A stretch of DNA of 5,873 nucleotides from Thermoleophilia bacterium UBA2241 (GTDB taxonomy: Bacteria; Actinomycetota; Thermoleophilia; UBA2241). The notes under the pieces are model-generated. The model was not told the DNA's origin. It did no database searches and saw only the letters and a program-made list of their open reading frames with translations. Where the stretch lies: positions 1 through 5,873 of the forward strand of contig DDYF01000054.1 of the NCBI GenBank assembly GCA_002347645.1, in the 5' to 3' direction. Position 1 is the first letter of the stretch; every line of letters starts with the position of its first letter. Below are positions 4,438-5,873 of this stretch, piece after piece. The translations under genes and the position numbers were made by a program.

Positions 4438-5663
4438 CGCACCGGGGCCTCGAGGACGGGGGCATCCAGCACTGAGGCATCGAGCGCCGGGCGAACCGCC
4501 GCCGGTCGCGCCGCCCGCCGCGGCGCCTTCATGCCGAACACGAAGCGCGTGACGCCGAGGCGCCGGACGGCGACCTCGTACACGACCACGCTCACGACGA
4601 ATGAGGCGAGCAGGATGGCCGCGTACTTGGCGGCTACGCTGACGTCCCAGCCGACGACCACGAAGGCGACGAGCACGATGACGGTCTGGTGCAGAAGGTA
4701 CACGGGGTACGAGGCCTCGTCGGCGTACGCGAGCACCCGGTTCGACGCGCGCAGATAGCGGCGGCCGTAGCCGAGGAGGGCGACCATGAAGCACCAGGGC
4801 ATGACGCCGACGGTGTAGACCTGGATCAGGTCTCCCGCCCACGACGGGACGGCCGGCCAGCCCGCGACCTCGAGATAGGCCACGGCGACACACGCGAGCG
4901 GCCCGAGCAGCAACGCGACTGCCTTGTGCCGGTCGATGGCCGTGTCGAACCGCGCGTCGGCGACCATCACGTAGCCGAGCAGGAAGATCGCGATGTAGTA
5001 CACCGGGTTCCCGCCGGCGATCTCGGGTGCTGTCTGCAGCGGCGCCAGCAGCACGGCGAACACCAGGATGACGCCCGGCACCGTCGCGGCACGCGCAAGC
5101 GCTCCGACGACCCGGCGGCCGGCGCCGCGGCGCAGGAAGAGCATCACGGGCAGCGCGACCAGGGCGTACACGAGCAGGTGGGCGATGAACCAGAGATGGC
5201 CCCAGGTGTGGCCGCCCAGGAAGTACCCGTCCATGTCCTCACCGTTGAGCCGGAAGAACGAGGGCAGCCAGTCGAAGTATCCGGGAGCGTCGCCCGAATG
5301 GCTCAGCAGGCCGAGGTACGACTGCGGCGGGATCAGCACGAGCAGGCCGAAGAGGAAGGGGACGAGCAGGCGCTTGACGCGCTCGCCGGCGTACGTCCTG
5401 CCCGTGCGGCGTCCCAGCGCGTACCAGCTGGCGGCGCCGGCGAGCAGGAAGAGCACCGGCATGTGCCACGGCTCCATGAACGCGATGAAGTAGGTCAGGC
5501 CCCGGCTGAGCTGGTCGTTCTTGACGTAGAAGTCGCCCCACACGTCGAAGACGCGCGCCATGTGGAAGGGGAAGAGCAGGAGCACGGCGAGCACACGCAG
5601 CCAGCTGAGTTCGTGGCGGCGCTCGCCGACGAGCACTGGGCGGGTTTCGCATGAAGCGGACAT
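4434..5663 (-). CDS. Integral membrane acyltransferase family 3 protein
   Basis: This protein of about 409 residues is a polytopic inner-membrane acyltransferase of the Acyl_transf_3 family (OafA/ExoP-like), which transfer acyl groups to cell-surface sugars, lipids or antibiotics. It starts with a short hydrophilic leader, then TM1, WLRVLAVLLLFPFHMARVFD, holding the conserved H34. Next come PVLFLLAGAASWYAL and the basic GERVKRLLVPFLFG motif (R95, R98). Then come GHLWFIAHLLVYAL, about six further hydrophobic segments, and YPVYLLHQTVIVLVAF near the end, all typical of the family. About ten membrane segments are expected. I chose the ATG at 5663 because GGAGG lies 6 bases upstream; in-frame ATGs at 5696 and 5750 lack a ribosome site and add charged, non-conserved sequence. 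The C-terminal tail is basic, then ends in three pentapeptide repeats. The acceptor cannot be predicted because no surface-polysaccharide genes are nearby. Confidence 0.88.
   Translation of the reverse strand: MSASCETRPVLVGERRHELSWLRVLAVLLLFPFHMARVFDVWGDFYVKNDQLSRGLTYFIAFMEPWHMPVLFLLAGAASWYALGRRTGRTYAGERVKRLLVPFLFGLLVLIPPQSYLGLLSHSGDAPGYFDWLPSFFRLNGEDMDGYFLGGHTWGHLWFIAHLLVYALVALPVMLFLRRGAGRRVVGALARAATVPGVILVFAVLLAPLQTAPEIAGGNPVYYIAIFLLGYVMVADARFDTAIDRHKAVALLLGPLACVAVAYLEVAGWPAVPSWAGDLIQVYTVGVMPWCFMVALLGYGRRYLRASNRVLAYADEASYPVYLLHQTVIVLVAFVVVGWDVSVAAKYAAILLASFVVSVVVYEVAVRRLGVTRFVFGMKAPRRAARPAAVRPALDASVLDAPVLEAPVR
4440..4484 (-). repeat. Three 15-bp repeats coding LDASV-LDAPV-LEAPV
   Basis: The last residues of the acyltransferase are three imperfect tandem copies of L-(D/E)-A-(S/P)-V, encoded by three adjacent 15-base units directly before the final arginine and stop. 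They are outside the membrane domain and follow an Arg/Ala/Pro-rich linker. They look like a recent slippage expansion of a disordered tail. Confidence 0.65.
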
Positions 5664-5850
5664 CTGGGGCCTCCGGCGCGGGGTTTGATCGCTCATCACG
5701 CTGCCATCATCGTCGCCGCCGAGCCGTCGCACATCGGGCGCGCGGTGCATCTTGAGCAGGGACCTGCGGTCGAACTCTCACGCGGGGCCGGGGCCGTAGG
5801 GCGTAGGTCTCAGGTCACAGTAGCCATCGACCTCGAGTGCCGTCCGGGTC
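5664..5850. other. Non-coding upstream region of the acyltransferase gene
   Basis: I find no supported gene here on either strand. It should contain the acyltransferase promoter reading leftward, but no -35/-10 pair stands out. The GC-rich tract at about 5781-5799 (GCGGGGCCGGGGCCG) is simple-sequence-like. Confidence 0.4.
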
Positions 5851-5873
5851 TAGCAGGCTGCTGAAGAAGCGGC
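5851..5873. mobile_element. Possible IS terminal inverted repeat, truncated by the window end
   Basis: The final bases begin TAGCAGGCTGCTGAAGAAG. This resembles, from memory, the TAGCAGGCTGCTGAAAAA-type ends of insertion sequences such as IS1182-like elements. It includes the near-palindrome AGCAG-G-CTGCT at 5852-5862. No transposase sequence is present in the window, and the matching second end cannot be seen, so the call rests on resemblance alone. Confidence 0.35.

Noticed and set aside
4689..5654. Long plus-strand open frame opposite the acyltransferase
   Set aside because: It is a GC-driven shadow rich in Arg, Gln, Glu and Val with no recognisable motif, while the minus strand encodes an unmistakable membrane acyltransferase.
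1..5873. CRISPR array, tRNA, rRNA or a new multi-gene defence system
   Set aside because: No regularly spaced repeats or recognisable RNA gene structure were seen, and the only defence-like module is the known BrnTA pair.

Overview
The window is uniformly GC-rich, uses GTG as well as ATG starts with purine-rich GGAGG-type ribosome binding sites, and carries an RpiB of the cysteine-less type known from Mycobacterium tuberculosis. This suggests a high-GC actinobacterial lineage. That placement is inference: there is no rRNA or other phylogenetic marker here.

Layout, left to right. (1) 64-480 (+): a small cupin protein. (2) 539-1096 (-) and 1162-1824 (-): a hemerythrin HHE protein downstream of a HemG-like flavodoxin. 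They lie in one direction 65 bp apart and face the cupin gene tail to tail, with a GC-rich hairpin between. A 14-bp TTGAC-N4-GTCAA dyad like an FNR/CRP-family site sits in the gap upstream of the hemerythrin gene. (3) 1825-2090: a gene-free divergent intergenic region with a good sigma70-type promoter pointing right and several short repeats. (4) 2091-2574 (+): a BrnT/BrnA type II toxin-antitoxin pair. BrnA is complete. BrnT is intact through its conserved body, but I find no ATG, GTG or TTG where its N-terminus should begin. (5) 2637-3392 (+): a YgjP/COG1451 zinc metallopeptidase. (6) 3511-3990 and 4009-4437 (+): a PhnB-type VOC protein and ribose-5-phosphate isomerase B, 18 bp apart. (7) 4434-5663 (-): a membrane acyltransferase of family 3 that converges on rpiB so tightly that one CTAG supplies both stop codons. 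(8) 5664-5873: non-coding, ending in bases that look like the terminal inverted repeat of an insertion sequence cut off by the window edge.

Functionally this is mostly a housekeeping and accessory mix rather than one pathway. The two groupings with a clear logic are the BrnT-BrnA operon and the hemerythrin/flavodoxin pair, which could be a small oxygen- or redox-responsive unit. I found no tRNA, rRNA, CRISPR array or complete mobile element. I also found no convincing new multi-gene system. The points most worth a second look are the missing brnT start, the FNR-like dyad and the possible IS end.
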